Shown: in pieces, positions 37,001 to 37,258 of the stretch | Position numbering within the stretch: the stretch's first letter is position 1 | Layout of the letters: the number at the start of each line of letters is the position of its first letter | Origin: Okeania sp. SIO2C9 | GTDB lineage: Bacteria > Cyanobacteriota > Cyanobacteriia > Cyanobacteriales > Microcoleaceae | Assembly (NCBI RefSeq): GCF_010672455.1 | Contig: NZ_JAAHGO010000085.1 | Location: forward strand, 1-37,258 | Direction: 5' to 3' | Length of the DNA: 37,258 bases | The notes under the pieces: generated by a model | Told to the model about the DNA's origin: nothing | Seen by the model: the letters and a program-made list of their open reading frames with translations, nothing else | The model's database searches: none | Made by a program: the position numbers and the translations under genes

Positions 37001-37258
37001 GGGAGATGGGGAGATTGGAGATGGGGAGATGGGGAGATTGGAGATGGGGAGATTGGGAGATGGGGAGATGGGGAGATTGGGAGATGGGGAGATGGGGAGA
37101 TGGGGAGATTGGGAGATTGGGAGATTGGGAGATTGGGAGATGGGGAGATTGGGAGATGGGGAGATTGGGAGATTGGGAGATTGGGAGATGGGGAGATTGG
37201 GAGATGGGGAGATTGGGAGATTGGGAGATGGGGAGATTGGTGGATGGGGAGATGGGAG
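37001..37258. repeat. Octamer array GGGAGATG / GGGAGATT at window end
   Basis: The array begins 6 nt after the MlaE stop and continues to the last base, so its full length is unknown. Units are GGGAGAT followed by G or T, with a few 7-mers (GGAGATG) at the left and one variant, GGTGGATG, near the right end. Confidence 0.9.

Overview
The window reads as chromosome from a filamentous, low-GC, repeat-rich cyanobacterium of the Trichodesmium/Okeania/Moorena/Lyngbya kind (inference). Support: about a dozen HIP1 octamers (GCGATCGC), period-7 tandem repeats, many small GC-rich dispersed repeats, low coding density, and typical cyanobacterial families (Ser/Thr kinase-ATPase-histidine kinase fusion, CBS-PAS-GAF hybrid kinase, NACHT NTPase, MlaE permease). 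No rRNA, tRNA or CRISPR array was recognised.

Layout. 1-7.5 kb: five minus-strand genes, in transcription order a LOG-like Rossmann protein, a divergent stand-alone GTP cyclohydrolase II, a type-2 orotidine-5'-phosphate decarboxylase overlapping a short-chain dehydrogenase, and a SAM methyltransferase. They are bracketed by two direct copies of a Uma2-like gene end and separated by repeats, including a 763-bp array of exactly 109 phase-locked heptamers. The set could be a nucleoside/pteridine-type specialised pathway, which is unproven. 7.5-11.7 kb: a broken FAD oxidoreductase, a NACHT NTPase, and an SH3b protein on the plus strand. 11.9-24 kb: two giant minus-strand signalling kinases (about 1,821 and 1,905 aa). 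24.7-26.6 kb: exbB and exbD, separated by a MITE plus GC-rich repeats. 26.7-29.1 kb: a decayed histidine kinase, a DNA cytosine methyltransferase, and an antitoxin whose toxin is not seen. 29.3-30.6 kb: two identical hsp20 genes plus the remnant of a third. 31.7-34.8 kb: a visibly GC-richer gene for a VWA plus beta/gamma-crystallin repeat protein, interrupted by an in-frame TAG just after its MIDAS motif and flanked by two direct copies of a MITE, one with another MITE nested in it. 35.1-37.3 kb: a decayed tnpB carrying three tiny repeat insertions, a small membrane protein, an MlaE permease, and a terminal octamer array.

The strongest theme is repeat biology. Short tandem arrays (periods 7 and 8) begin in or directly after the stop codons of at least seven genes. 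One MITE family (TIR TAATTAGGG..TTGCTGA) sits in those AT-rich arrays. A second family (TIR AGGACTTACGCA) includes a copy with matching changes in both arms. Elements of 20-45 bp are inserted into genes, sometimes in frame, and one filled/empty site pair can be read inside the window.
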